From: Mikania micrantha
Lineage: Eukaryota; Streptophyta; Magnoliopsida; Asterales; Asteraceae
DNA: 64,000 nucleotides
Assembly (NCBI GenBank): GCA_009363875.1
Contig: CM018698.1
Coordinates: 59,739,067 to 59,803,066 of the forward strand
Direction: 5' to 3'
Shown in pieces: positions 1-12,980 of this stretch. Position numbers and translations under genes: made by a program. Under the pieces are notes generated by a model. That model was not told the DNA's origin. It made no database searches and saw only the letters and a program-made list of their open reading frames with translations. How positions within the stretch are numbered: the first letter of the stretch is position 1; each line of letters opens with the position of its first letter.

Positions 1-3000
1 TTCGTTTCTCAACGGTTTTGAGTGATTCTTTCGCTCACGCGAAGCTCCCGACTTGCTCTACGTGAAAGTACAACAGATCGGAGCTGTTACTCGCTAGAAT
101 TCGAGGTATGATGCTGTGAAAACCAACGAAAATAGGGTTTTGTGGGTGTTTTATTTGATCCATCTATCTTGACCTGTGTAAGATCCAAGCTAACAAACCT
201 TACAACCACAAAGTGCTGTTTAGCTCAACACTACACCGAGAATAACCCATTACAACAGCCAGAAAACCATTTGGATGAAGGGGTGTTACGCAGGAATAGG
301 TTCGTGAAGGGTTGAACATGGCCGAGCCTTCTTGAGCTCATTCGACGAACCCTATTGAATCATCAAACTCATGAGCCATGAGCGAACCAACACTGCTCAC
401 GAACCATCCAGCACCTGCGAACCCAACACCTTCGCCGAACCCTACTGTAGTCTCTAGTCACGAACCATTGAGCTGCTACATCCCTAAGCCGAGCCTGTGA
501 GTTTTCACGAACCTTCATATGATGACGAACCAGTGAGCCAAACGAACCTGCATGACCAGGGTTTGCTAGCCGAACCCTACTCCCTACTCAGCGAACCCAA
601 GGACTTCAGTTAAACAAACGTTCTGTGCGTGAACCACGAACCTTGGTGGGGGCGAACCATGACCGAACCCTGGTCCCACTAGACTCAAGGTTGCTGCTAT
701 GGAGACGTTTCATGATAATGTCTGAACAAATCATGCGGCCTAACCCTAAACAAAACAACTAGTCGGCCAAACTGTTACCTTACGTAGCCAACATCTTCGG
801 CCCAACGCATGCTAGGGGCCCATCTAGTTAGGCCACTAGTAATTCAGCTTAAGTATGATATGTAGCCCACTAAGGCCCAACTGTGAGTCCAGATTAAATC
901 GTTTGGTTACAGCCCACATCTTGAGCCAACAATTTATTTGTGGTCGTCTCACTATGCAGCCACCCACAAGTATATGTTCTATATGTTCGGCCCAATAACA
1001 ATGCTTAGGCCCAATAGCAGTTATCTTGGACTAGGAACAAACAGTCAGCCCAATTATAAACACTTTGGCCCACATATAATTGATTAGGCCCACTTGTTAC
1101 AACCGGCTCAACAGGCCCAACCTCAACTAAACCGGCCCGACAGCCCAATTATTTTCGGTCTAGACCCATGGTTCGATCTCACACACTATCGCTTTGGTTT
1201 GATAGACCGCGACACTAGTCGGCCCAATGACACATCTATTCGGTCCAATAAAATTAAACGCAATCTAATTCATAAATGGTGATGATCATGACTATCTTAA
1301 AAGGTGTTGATTTGCGGGTTAACACCATTAATGACACCTATATTAATAAATCTATACAGAACTAAGTTAAAGACAAAAGAGCTAATATTGATAGAAAACT
1401 TTAGTCATAACCTACAACGCTACAATATACTTATGTTAAATTGATTGAGTGTTAATAAATACACTTCAATTGAATTGGGCCGAATGGTGATTAAGACGAG
1501 ATGATGGTGACCAAGTTAGGGGTAACACGTACACGTGCACAAAACCTACGATCGATACTTGTAAGTTAAATACGACATGTAATTAATACAGGAACGTGAA
1601 ACAATCAGACTCAAGTCCAATCAAAGAGCGCGTGCATTTCGTTTAAGCTAAGTCAACCACTTCAATCATAAGGTGAGTTCATATGCCCCTTTTACTTTAA
1701 TCTTTACTGATTTTAACTCTCGGGGCTGAGAAACATGTTTACTTTTATTTATTTAAAAGTTTTGTTTAACATGTTATTTATACTTGATTTGATAATATTA
1801 AATTGTTTATTATCGCTTATCATTGTATGCATGCTTGTATGATCATGAGATAACAGGGAAACTCAGAAGATTATGATAACGTACTTTCATAATCATTAAC
1901 ACATTGGGATAACACAGTTGTGAGATTATATCTTATAACACTCAGTTATTCCTACAGGAACGAAACATTGAGACAATTCATATACAAATAAACAATGAGA
2001 ACTATTACAGTGAAACATGGTGACACTTCACAGCACATGAATGATCAGAAGATAAAATATCTTCTGAATATCATTCCACATCATAAACGATCAAGTGTGA
2101 TAAGTCAATTTCTTATAACATTTGATCAACACCCTAAAAACATACTACTAGGTAGTATGATCGCATTGATTATCCACCACCTGCGTCACTTAAGGGTACT
2201 AAGACTTATTCTTACTACGGCTTAAGGTTGACATGGTGAACATATGGATTACAGTGAACGGCGACCATGATAACGTAACTTCATGACTATCACAGCCAAT
2301 CACAGTGAACGGCGACCATGATAACGTAACTTCATGACTATCACTGCCAATCACACTTAATTAACATAATGTAATAAGACTAGTTCTTATTCGACTTTGT
2401 TAATTACATGAGACAATCCCCGTAAAGGCCTTGGGATCACACGGTGGGATAGGAGAGAATGGAATGCATTTTAATCTGATTATGTGAGGATTAAAATGGA
2501 TTCCATTCGGATCCTATACGCTGCATTTGAGACATATGATGAACAGTTACTAACACTTTTAATTAATTAGAAGTGTAACATAAAAGTTAACACACAGAAA
2601 ATAGAATAATACAAGGAACAGATTTATTAAATCTAACATCCTTACTATACAAATGGTTGTCAATACTTCGGTTTGATAACTACAACGCTATCATTATATT
2701 ATTCTATTCATGGGAACACAGATGATCAAGAAACGAGTAAACATGAGAATGGAAATCCATAGTTGTATTGCAAGTAGTGTGAATTTTGTTTGAGCATGTG
2801 GTGGGATAGCGTCTGGGCTTGACCCTTATGTGATTCCCTATATATAAGCATGTTTGATCAGGGATCACAACATTTGCAAATACAACTAGGGAGAAGCCAT
2901 TGGGTGATAGATGATACATAATATACAAGCAACATAACAAAACATTGGGACAATGCATGTGTTTTGAATCAGAGTTTTCAACTAACTTACTTATGAACTC

Positions 3001-3405
3001 ACCAACCTAGTGTTGACTTTGTTTAAATACATGTTTTCTCAGGTGACGAACAGGTGTAGAGACATACATGCAAGGTTTAAGCTAGAGGACTTTTAGAAGA
3101 CCTAGCTTATTTTGTGTTGCATGCTTTTGGTGCCTAAACATTGAATCATCTTTTGTATATCTTGTACATATACAAGATATAGTTACATTGATTCTTTTGG
3201 TAGATTTACTTGATTAAATTATGAACGATACAATGTAATTTAATCTTGTAATTCTATATCATTGATGTGTTAGCATTTCTCATTTTGATTATCATGTGCT
3301 ATGTAACAATCTGATCATTTGATTATCACTCAAAGATATCGCGCCCCGGGAACCTTCCGGCCGACGGAAAAACCCGATCCGTTCCCGCCGGCCCGGGGTG
3401 TGACA
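1..3405 (-). mobile_element. Long LTR, antisense copy, cut by the window edge
   Basis: The sequence ends at 3405 in GGGGTGTGACA. Read on the minus strand it starts TGTCACACCCCGGGCC and aligns for more than 3 kb, with substitutions and indels, to the solo LTR at 4623-9201, which faces the other way. Shared blocks include the GC-rich first 70 bases, the GATATC segment, and the CACCTGAGAAAACATG / CAACACTAGGTTGGTGAGTTCATAAG stretch (split here into two quotes). The segment at about 700-1240 is dense in GGCCCA/TGGGCC motifs, and 300-680 in CGAACC motifs. There is no coding capacity. It may be a solo LTR or one LTR of a full element; its other end is outside the window. Confidence 0.75.
2251..2352. 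repeat. Two-copy 51 bp tandem repeat
   Basis: Two adjacent 51 bp units start with ACAGTGAACGGCGACC at 2251 and 2302. I count one mismatch between them (CACAGCC against CACTGCC). The repeat lies inside the antisense LTR. Confidence 0.85.
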
Positions 3406-4622
3406 CCAATGGAGATTTCTTCCGATGAAGACAAACAACAGTTTTCAACAAGTTACAGAAAACTACCAGCATCCATAAATGGATCAAGTATGCAGATTCC
3501 CGGATCTATATTTGGTGGACAAAATACACAGATAAGGCCTACAAAGTATACAAAGTCTGATAAACCAAATCGTGTTACACCAAAAATGTTTACAAATTTC
3601 CCTGATCCAGGTTATCCAAAGTTACAGCATACACAGGAAACCACTGTATCTCCGACAGTCATACAAAGTTCTAATATAACCTTTGGGAATTATGTGCTAT
3701 AAAGATGTGATGAACAACATAAAAAATTTTGTCCAATGGAAAGTATAAAGCTAACAGAGAAACAACAGTGTATGTTAGATAATTTATGGCATATACAGAC
3801 ATTTCCACAAGCCGCTAAATTCAAAATACAAATTCTGAAAGCTCTCAGTATATACTTTTCTGAGCAAACAAGGATAATTCCTGAAAAAATACACAATAAA
3901 CCTAAATATACACATTATGTGATATTTAGAGGAACACAGCTTGGGATTTATAATAAATGGGAAACAGTGGCTAAATATATACAGTGTATGAATCCAATTT
4001 ATAAAGGCTTTTGCTGTTTTGATGAAGCATTAAAAGTAGCAAGAGAAAATTTGGGTTTACAATTCTACATAGAGCCGGAAATAGTACAAACGTTCTTGGA
4101 TATAACAAAAACAAATCCAGAACAAGTTATACAACAACAAAAAGAAGAAATTGCTAAACTACAGGAAGAGCTGCTAAAAAGTAAAAAAGATGCATAGAAT
4201 ATACATCTTACTATACAAAACCAAGTGCTTAAACATAATATAAAGATTTTAGAAGCAAAAAATATACAGTTATTAGAAAAATATGAAAAGAAATTAGAGA
4301 GTTTTGATTTATGTTCTAGAAGCTTTGATGCTTTTAGATAGATAATGATCGATAAACCCGGGAAAACAAATCTAAAACCTTTAACAGACAAATTTCCAGA
4401 ATTTGAAAAAATAGTGTCTCGGAAGATTGGTATGGAATTTCCATTAATTCTATACAAACTACAGCAAGAGATCCTTGAAATTCATTTTCAACCGGAGAGA
4501 GACAATACAGGAGTGAAGGTAATAGAAAGAATGGATAACAATGGTGAAGGAACAAGATTATTATTATTACAAATTTCCTATCCTACCATGTTAACAGATG
4601 ATGATATAATCAAATTCTATCA
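3406..4622 (+). pseudogene. Caulimovirid copy A: TAV/viroplasmin gene, 5' and middle part
   Basis: This is the transactivator/viroplasmin (inclusion-body) gene of an endogenous pararetrovirus. In caulimoviruses this protein forms the virus factory and lets ribosomes reinitiate on the polycistronic RNA. The sequence matches the TAV gene of copy B (from 42663) over most of its length. The RNase H1-like N-terminal viroplasmin fold is visible around 3898-4040 (YVIFRG..GIYNKWE...FDEAL). Breaks: the LTR at 3405 replaces the start, an in-frame TAA follows YVL at 3700, a second stop lies near 4195, and a solo LTR cuts the gene at 4622. It resumes at 9202. It is not functional. Confidence 0.85.
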
Positions 4623-7600
4623 TGTCACACCCCGGGCCGGCGGGAACGGATCGGGTTTTCCCGTCGGGCGGAAAGTTCCCGGGGCGCGATATCTTGAATG
4701 ATAATCGAAATGATCTGATTGTTTACATGGCACATGACAAATAATGAGAAATGCTAATATGACATATAATATAGAATTACAAAGTTAAATTACACAGTAC
4801 GTGTTCATAATTTAACTAAGTAAATCTATCCAAAAGAATCGTGTAGCTTCTATCTTGTAACTGTACAAGATATGCAAAATAGATTCACAATGTCATCAAA
4901 ATGTATGCATCCAAAAGTAAGCTAGGTCTTTTAAGAGTCCTCTAGCTTAATCACTGATGCTTGTTATCTAAACCTGTCCGTCACCTGAGAAAACATGCAT
5001 TTAAACAAGTCAACACTAGGTTGGTGAGTTCATAAGTTTAGTATTTGAAAACCATTGAATTTATGTCAATCATGTTCACAGCGTGTCACACAAATTGTAT
5101 TGATGATTTAATCCCATGTTTCACTCAATGTCCTCTCCATGGTTGGATGTACAGATAATGTCTCGTCCAATCAAGCATGCTTATATATAGGGGCATACGA
5201 AAGGGTCAAGCCCAGACGCCACCCCACCACATGCTTAACTGCACTCAACACTACCTGTAATACAACGATGGATACCCATTTCCTTTCACCATGATTTCCC
5301 GGTATGTTTATTCACTTAGTAAAAAGGAAAGAGACATAATCGTCTCTGTTAACCATTCCTTACGGAATAGTCGGCATGTAACATAACTCAATGAATAAAG
5401 TAAGAGATGAACTCATCTCTGTTAACTAATTCTTACGAATTAGCCGGTGTGTAAAATAAACCATAATTGAATAAAGAGACATAATCTCTGTTAGCTAATC
5501 CTTACGGATTAGCCCAGCATGTAATATAACCCAATGAACAAATAAGAAACGAAATCGTTTCTGTTAGCTATTCCTTACGGATTAGCCCGGCATGTAAGAT
5601 ATCATACTCGATATCTAGAGCGAAACTTAATAGTTTCTGTAACTAATCATTATCGATTAGTCCGGCATGTAGAATACCCAACAATTGAATAAAGAAACAT
5701 AATAGTCTCTGTTAGCTATTCCTTACGGATTAGCCCGGCATGTAAGATATCATACTCGATATCTAGAGCGAAACTTAGTAGTTTCTGTAACTGTCAGTAC
5801 TAACCAGTCCGGTGTGTAAGATATCATACTCGATATCTAGATAGGAACATAATAGTTCCAGTAGCTGTTTCCCCTGTTCAGCCCGGCGTGTAAAGTGTCC
5901 AACTCATGATTCCTAGTTAGAGACATAATAGTCTCAGTAGCTGTCATTTCTGATCAGCCCGGTGTGTAAGATATCCTCCCACGATATCTATTGGAATGAA
6001 CATGTTTTCTAGCTTTTAAGAGTGTTGTTTATATGATTGGTAGCACCTCTCGTGCATGGTGTGATTTCATTTGATTTCCCCAAAACCCCGATACTAGTTG
6101 TAGAGGTTTAACCAATTGATCTACCATTGTGTAACCGACACACTCTGACGGTTAGGGAATGTGTTCTAAATAGAGTCTTAGTAAGTAATGATGGTATGTG
6201 TGTGACATGCAATCCCAAAAGCGTGTGTATGTAATATCCTCCTCGATATCACAAGTGAATGTATCTACTGTTATCCCAATTTTGCGTGTTCTAGCGAGCT
6301 TAACATAGTGTCATAAGAACATGTCTTATACACAATGTTAGTGATATGCGAATGATATTGCTATCATGAAGTTACCTTATCATGATAATCATTCTTGTCA
6401 TTAATAATTGTTAATGGCCTGTTATCCCATGGTTTTCCCTTGTTGCTTTATCGTGTAAGAACTATGCGCAGTTGTAAGATATGTTCTTAACAACTCACAT
6501 CATCTTATGTGTTACTGTGTCAAAATTCTAGGATAGCATGTAGTATCCTAGTTATTTCAGGTATGATAACGTCAAACAAGCAAGCATGTAATGATAATGA
6601 TAATAAAGGTAAACAATTATTATCTAAATCATGAAATAAACAACATGTTATTAGAAACTTTTAATTAAATAAAAGTTAAGCATGTTTCTCAGCCCCGAGC
6701 TTTGAAATCAGTAAAGATTAAGAAAAGGGGCATATGAACTCACCCCGTGTCTGAAATGGTTGACTTCGCTTAAATAAAAGTTGCACGCACTCCTTGATTG
6801 TATTTGTTGTGGTTTTTCACAGTCCTGTATTGATTTCACGTTGTTTATAACTTGTAAGTATAAGTCTATTCAGGTTTTGTGTACGTGTATGCGTTAGCCC
6901 TAGAGTGGGCCAACACTTGTAAGTCTGGGTCGTCATTTGGCCCTTGGTTCTCTTGTTATAGATTATACTCACACTTAACTATTTTAAATTAAGCTTAGCA
7001 CCTAGTGTTATTGATTTCACTGTTTCACTAATGTTCATCGAAATAACTTGTGGAAGTTTATAATCCAATTTAGTTCCCAAGTGCATCTTAAGGTTTGTAT
7101 TAACTTAGCTTGTTTTCCTTTGAAATTTCCTGTTATGATGGTTAACTTGTCATAAAATATAACATGTACCCACAATAGTCTTTAAGTTTAAAACTTAGGT
7201 TTGCGTATGTTGGGGTTTGTAAATCAAATAATTTATAAGGTTAAAACTAACTTCTTAGGTCTTTAATTGCTCGTTTATCAAAACTCCCACCACTTTTGTA
7301 GTAACTAGGATTAATATATATAATCCATGCATGATATGAAATCCCTTTTTGATTTTAAGTGTTTGTTTCCAAGTAGACCATGTGGGCCAAACGATAGGCC
7401 AAACTAGGCCCCATTGGGCCTGGTGAGCCATGTTGGGCCAAATGTCATCCCATGGACCAAGTGCGTGTATTATAGGCCAATAGTATAAAATGGGCTGACT
7501 TAGGATGGTGTGGACCGAGGAAGTAGGCTGTGGGCCAAAGGAACAATGGGCCAACGATGGTCTAGGTTGATTGTAGCAACAAAATCAGTGGGTTAATTCC

Positions 7601-9201
7601 TCTTCTGGGCCGAGGTCCTTATTACTGGGCCAAATGAAGTGCTGCTGGGCTTAGGCCTAGTAACTGGGCCACATATTGGTTGCTGACTATCTCCTTGACC
7701 TAATTATCGGCCGAACAAAAGAAAAGGGTGGACGGTAGCTACTGGTGGCCGGCTAAGGAGACTGAGTGCATGGTTGGTGGTCTGCTATGCTGGTCACATG
7801 AATCTGGCCGCACCAAGGAGTGCTTCGGGCGAATGTGGTGGGTGCAGGCCAAATGAAACAAGGTCGGTCGAATGGAGTTGAGGTGGCAGCCGAATGAAGC
7901 CATGTGGGGCAGCCGAATGAGTCTGTCTTGACCTTCGGCCGAATGTGTATGGCTGAGTGGCGAATGAGCTATGGGCGAAGGAGCTGTGTCGAAGGAAGGA
8001 GGTCATTCGGCCCTGATCCCTCCTTTTAACCGAATGAAGTCCGGTTTCCCCTCCATTCGTTCGAATGGAAGACCCAGATGCTCCCGACGATGATATCAAC
8101 TTCCAGCCACAAATCGAGATAGGTTTCAAGTGGTGGTGAGTTGTAGAGCTAGTTTCGAAGTGTGTTGCGGCCAAGGGAGAGATCTAGACCCGATTTAGGT
8201 AAGTGGGTCGAACTAGGTGAGAAAACCCTAGTTTTCGTGTAACAAAACAGCTTCATACCTCAAATTCAGGCGGGTTTCTTTCTAGATCGGTTGTACTTTC
8301 ATGTAGAGGGGATCAATACCTTCGTGTAGGTCCAAAGATGGAAGGATTTGGTTGAGAAATGAGCGAGATATGAGTGATTGAAGGTGTGGAAAACCCTAAA
8401 AGGGTGGTGGCCGGAAATGGGTGTAGGAGAGAGGTGGGAAAGATGAAAAATGAAAGAAAACTTTCATTTTAAAGTTTTTATACTCCACGGGGTGTTCGGG
8501 TTCATTTTGGTTGCTCGGTTCGCATTGTCGTCGCGTAACCGGAAATTACGCGTAATTAATATCTTTTAAATAAGAAGACTTTAATTTGGTTATTTTGATG
8601 AGTTTCAAAATTGTAAAATGTTAAACATTTTATTTTTATTAATTTTATGTCGTTCGTGTCGCATTTTCGTTTCCGTTTCGTCAGACAGCGTCACTTACGC
8701 GCGTCTTCGTACAGAGCTAACTGTACGAACACGATCGTAAGTTTCACTTTCTGATTTGGTTTTCTAATTATCAGTTATCGTTCAGAACGTTAAACTCACA
8801 GATATGTTTGTGTGAATCGTCACCCACGCAAACACGCTGTCAGTTTAATTATTCTAAACCAACACTGCAAATTCTGTTTTGAATTATGTTTTCCTCACTG
8901 TCGGACTTAACTGAACATCCTGTTATCACTTGATTTTCGTATTGGAGTGTCGGTCATCTGATTCCTATCATCAATGGATATCAGATCGCAACCGATTCGT
9001 TATTGTTATTTGTTTGAACATTGTTGTTTCTTTTGAGTTGTATTTACTGTATTTAAGTTTTCACTTAAACACATACAACTGTGATTTTTTTCCTGAGTTC
9101 TGTTGTCACACAACTGTTTATGTACTGTATTCACACACAGTACATGGTGAAAGTACACACACCGTACGGACTTGCCGTACGGTTTAGTGCTAGTTGTCAC
9201 A
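4623..9201 (+). mobile_element. Solo LTR, 4.6 kb, inserted in viral copy A
   Basis: The element starts TGTCACACCCC and ends TTGTCACA, so it has TG...CA termini. It is flanked by the 5 bp duplication TATCA (4618-4622 and 9202-9206), and the interrupted TAV gene continues directly on the other side. I see no internal gag-pol, primer-binding site or second copy of the terminus, so the whole is best read as a single very long LTR left after recombination between the two LTRs of a larger retrotransposon, perhaps Ty3/gypsy (Tat/Ogre-like LTRs reach this size). It holds a degenerate tandem array (about 5330-5990), a TGGGCC-rich part (7380-7690) and a GGCCGAATG-rich part (7800-8070). Confidence 0.75.
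5330..5990. repeat. Degenerate tandem array inside the solo LTR
   Basis: About nine imperfect units of roughly 60-80 bases share the core TTCTGTTAGCTATTCCTTAC followed by GGATTAGCCCGGCATGTAA and often GATATCATACTCGATATCTA. Each unit alternates between these modules with different spacer lengths. The antisense LTR at 1-3405 lacks a comparable array, so this expanded in one subfamily. Confidence 0.75.
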
Positions 9202-9775
9202 TATCATAATGGTATGATAGATTACATAGAAATAAAATTCAACAGAAGGACAAAACAGTTATTACCAAGGTTTGGTGATAAATTTCTAGAAATTATCGGA
9301 AATATCTCGACACATTCTCGAGATCCATTAATAGGTTGCAAAGTTTTCTCATCATTTCCATTTATGGATGAAAATAGCTATATTCCTGCTAGAAAAAGAG
9401 TCTTCGTCTCTCATAGAATGTATCTACATAATTATTTAAAAGATCTAGCAGTAATCACAGATATTGACTGTGCAAATCTTCCATGGGTGAATGAAATGTT
9501 TATAGAACCATATACAGAACAAAAATTTTTGGAAGCTTTCAAAAAATATCAACAGACTCCCAAATTACCAGAAAGTTTTAGATGGGAAAATTATTTACTA
9601 CTGGGAGAAGGTCATTATATACAGATATATGCACATGAAAATTGAAAAATGCTTATTCCATTCGCATTAGAAGGAGAAGAATTGGAGTTAGAACATATTA
9701 TTAACAGGGAAGATCATCACAGTAGCCCAGAATCACCACATTCGGTGGATAGCATTCCAGACACATTCATGTAAG
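9202..9775 (+). pseudogene. Caulimovirid copy A: TAV gene, 3' part
   Basis: This continues the TAV gene after the solo LTR; the first five bases are the target duplication. It matches copy B from about 43790 to 44340, including the FGDKFLEIIGNIS, PARKR.FVSHRMYLHNYLKD and LLGEGHYIQIYAHEN blocks. A stop (TGA where copy B has a tryptophan codon) lies near 9644. Similarity ends at about 9775; the promoter that follows the TAV gene in copy B is absent here. Confidence 0.85.
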
Positions 9776-11839
9776 ACCGCTTCTCAATTTATCTCTTATG
9801 TTTGTCGTGATTTTGATCATCCAATAAATTGAATATCAATCCATCATCAACTCCGTTTCATCTTCTGTTAGCTTCAGTCCCCTTTACTACTAATTCAATG
9901 ATCATTCTCTTTCTTTTGAATGCCTTTTTCAAAACCTATTCCTTATTTAATTGGCTTAATCCATTCTACTTTCTCCGATTTTAGCAGGTAAGAATTCTAT
10001 CAGGTAATTGATGCCTTTTTCTATTCCTAAAATAGTTCTTTTATTGTTTGTTGTTAAAGAAAGTCTCTTAGGCTATTAAGTTTTCTGATTTTCTTATTCA
10101 TTTGTTCAATCACTTGGAATTAACAAATATGGGGTTTCTATTTGTGAAGAAATATGTCAAATTTTCAGGGTATGAAATCGACTCATGTGGTTATGTTCCA
10201 CATCTGATTATTTTGAACTGACAATCAATCAATCAGTTTTATGGGATTGTGGGTTTTATCTTTCATTGGTGTTTGTATATAATAATTTGGTTCAGTGGAA
10301 GATTTTGGTTCATTGAAAGATTTTAGTTCAGTAAATGTCTTCTTGTGTTTCTTACATTGTTCATCATAATATGCATATTATTTCGCCTAATTACCACTCA
10401 AGGAATGCTTTGTTCAATGAAAGATTAGGATTTTATGAGAAAAAAATGAAATAGAGACATTACAGGATCAGATTTTGTTTTTTTATCTCAATTGTTTTGT
10501 TTTTTCAATTTCTTTTTTGAATGTTTGGAATGAATTGTAAATTAGCAATCTTTGCTTGAATTGAATTTATGATCAAAGCAACCAATTACACCTGAATGTT
10601 AGTCACTCGGTTCTTTGAATACAATGATGATTAAATCATGAACGTGTGATTATATCCTTGTGTATGTTTTAATCAAACAACTTACTAATCAACATCTGGA
10701 AGTCTATTTTGATTTGGTGTGATGACGATGAATTCTATGACTGATTGGAGTTACTTAGTGTAATGGAATAAATTGAATAATAATTTTTTTTGGGCTTAAG
10801 GAATGATTGATAAGGGTTGCTTCTATTTTGGTTTGGGGTCAAGAGAAAAGCAAGTTCAAAGAATTCAAAATATATTTAATCATCGATTGTCTATTCCTCA
10901 TGGGACAAGATGCTAACTCTTTTGACCTACAAAGCTTGGGAGTCTGACCATAGAATACTCTTGATGTCTACAATATTTGTAAGGTGTGTATTTTCTTGAT
11001 CTTTTGTCAGTATAATTGTTGAGTGATTTTCAGTTTTGTTACCATAATCTTGCTACACACACGAAATGTTTGTAAAAATGTCTAGATTGATATTTACAGT
11101 ATAATGTTACGTGAGTTTGAGTTTTGGTAGTTTTAATTGTTATATATTCTCAGAAAGTCTAAATTCTTTTGTGATTATAATGAATCTTTCAGGAAAAGTC
11201 AACTGACCATTATGTTATTTTTATTTATTGCAGTGGTAGAATGTCGAATGGTTACTGTTTTGAGTATGGCTGACTGTTTAGAACCTCAAACATGTTGTTT
11301 AATCCTTTTTTTATTATATTTTACGCCCAATATACAGCTAGCACTCAATACATGTAGTTTAGAACCATCTTTAGACTGATTATATGTAAATAGTCTACCT
11401 TACTCTTTACTAATATTTTTAAAAAATGACACAGTTATAGGACAAAGAGAATGTTTATAGATATTGAATCAAATGACTTGGCATAAAAAAAGAATAAAAA
11501 TATTCATGTAATATATTTATGATGTTTTATTTAGCTCTCAAAACACAGTGCTAATGTTCTTGAATATAGTCTTTTCTTTTTGGTCTTATTGTGACTATTT
11601 GTGTTGATGAATTCGATTGTTTGGAGTCAATTGATAAAACATGCTATACACAAGTTTGTAATCGTTGTTAGTTCCTTAAAGACATATTATTAGTGATAAC
11701 ATTAAGATTCTATATTAGCTTTTTCAAGTTTCTACTTTTCTCATTTATGATAATGGAGGAATTTGATTAGAATCTTTTATCTAATTTTCCATTTGAAGGA
11801 TATTTAGGGGTTTTGGTTTGTAACATTTTTGTTATTCAA
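9776..11839. other. AT-rich stretch without a recognisable gene
   Basis: No open reading frame over about 80 codons and no protein similarity that I can recognise. The right boundary is a Helitron-type 3' terminus, so part or all of this may be Helitron body, but I cannot find the matching 5' TC end with confidence. Confidence 0.4.
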
Positions 11840-11868
11840 CCCATGTATTACACGGGTATCTAACCTAG
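11840..11868 (+). mobile_element. Helitron 3' terminus
   Basis: CCCATGTATTACACGGG (11840-11856) can form a short hairpin and is followed 8 bases later by CTAG (11865-11868) and then T. A hairpin close to a terminal CTRR with a T after it is the typical 3' end of plant Helitrons. The 5' end is not identified. Confidence 0.5.
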
Positions 11869-11913
11869 TTAGTAATAAATGATTAATCATGTTGACTAGT
11901 TAGATCAATCGGA

Positions 11914-12184
11914 GTAAATTAGGGTTTTGGCTACTGTGGTTTTACTGTTTTAACTAGTTCAACACAAAATATAATATTTTATCAATGCAACCTATGTGGT
12001 TTAAACAGCCAACGGTTTTGACCCAAACCTAATTATTCTAACGATTTTGGCCACCAAATCTAACTATGTTTGGGGGTCAAAATTGTTATTTGTTTAAACC
12101 ACATGGGTTGTATTGATAAATAATTTTATTTTGGGTTGAAATAGTTAAAACGCTTAAATCATAAGGGCCAAAACCGTAATTTAC
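11914..12184. mobile_element. Foldback MITE, about 270 bp
   Basis: The left end GTAAATTAGGGTTTTGG is repeated inverted at the right end (CCAAAACCGTAATTTAC). The arms continue as an imperfect palindrome to a centre near 12035, for example AACCTATGTGGTTTAAAC against GTTTAAACCACATGGGTT. No coding capacity. Confidence 0.65.
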
Positions 12185-12224
12185 CCTTATTAATAATTTC
12201 GGTTAAGGCAAAATTTAGTTAAGA

Positions 12225-12980
12225 ATACGCAGATGTACATATATAGTATATTTTGCTTTAAAAGTTTAAAAGTATTTTTAAAAGCTCTAGAATCGACTCA
12301 AACGAACTCCGATTGGACTCATTCCGGCGATGTTGGAACCATATCATCGAATTCTACATTATTAGCTTTTATGTTTTAACTTTAACGTTTAACTATAAAG
12401 TTTAGGCTATAAGGCTTGGTTTAACTTTTAGGTTTTATAGGCTTTAAGTTTTAATTTGAAGTTTAGGTTTTGGTATTATTGTGTATGGTTTGGTATTATC
12501 GGGCCAATTTTCAAGTTTAAAAAAAAATTAGCCTTTTTAGGTAAAATATACTTTTTAAGATAACGGAGATAGACTCCTATGCTAAGTTAAGTGTCTGTGT
12601 TTGGTTCTATATATATGAAGGGTTCTCTTAAAAAGTATTTTTTGCCTATGAAGTCTAATAATGATTTTTAAAACTCGAAAACCGACCTAAACAAACTCCG
12701 ATGAATTCATTTTTACATCATTGGAACTAACTTGTATTTCCCTAAAACCTAAATCTTAAACCATAAACAATAAACCATAATAATAAAAACCAAAATTACA
12801 AAAGTAAACTCTATACCTAAAGATAAAACCTAAAAGAAAATATTGTTCGATGAGACGGTTTCAATACCATCGAAATGAGTTCAATCGGAGTTAGTTTGAG
12901 CTGGTTTTAGAGATTTTAAAAATATTTTTTAGCCTTTTTAGACAAAATAGTTTTTTTATTTAATTTTTGCCATATATATA
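12225..12980. mobile_element. Probable foldback or nested MITE
   Basis: The block at 12250-12350 (AACTCCGATTGGACTCATT, then a GATG...GGAACC stretch) recurs inverted at 12845-12945, and a third related piece lies at 12640-12740 in the first orientation. Ends are AT-rich and I could not fix the termini or a target duplication. Confidence 0.4.

Noticed and set aside
5330..5990. Repeat array considered as CRISPR-like
   Set aside because: Units are degenerate and adjacent, without unique spacers, inside a plant LTR; CRISPR arrays are not expected in plant nuclear DNA.
7794..8174. Minus-strand frame of 126 codons in the solo LTR
   Set aside because: Follows from the GGCCGAATG-rich repeats; no similarity and no conservation in the sister LTR that I can see.
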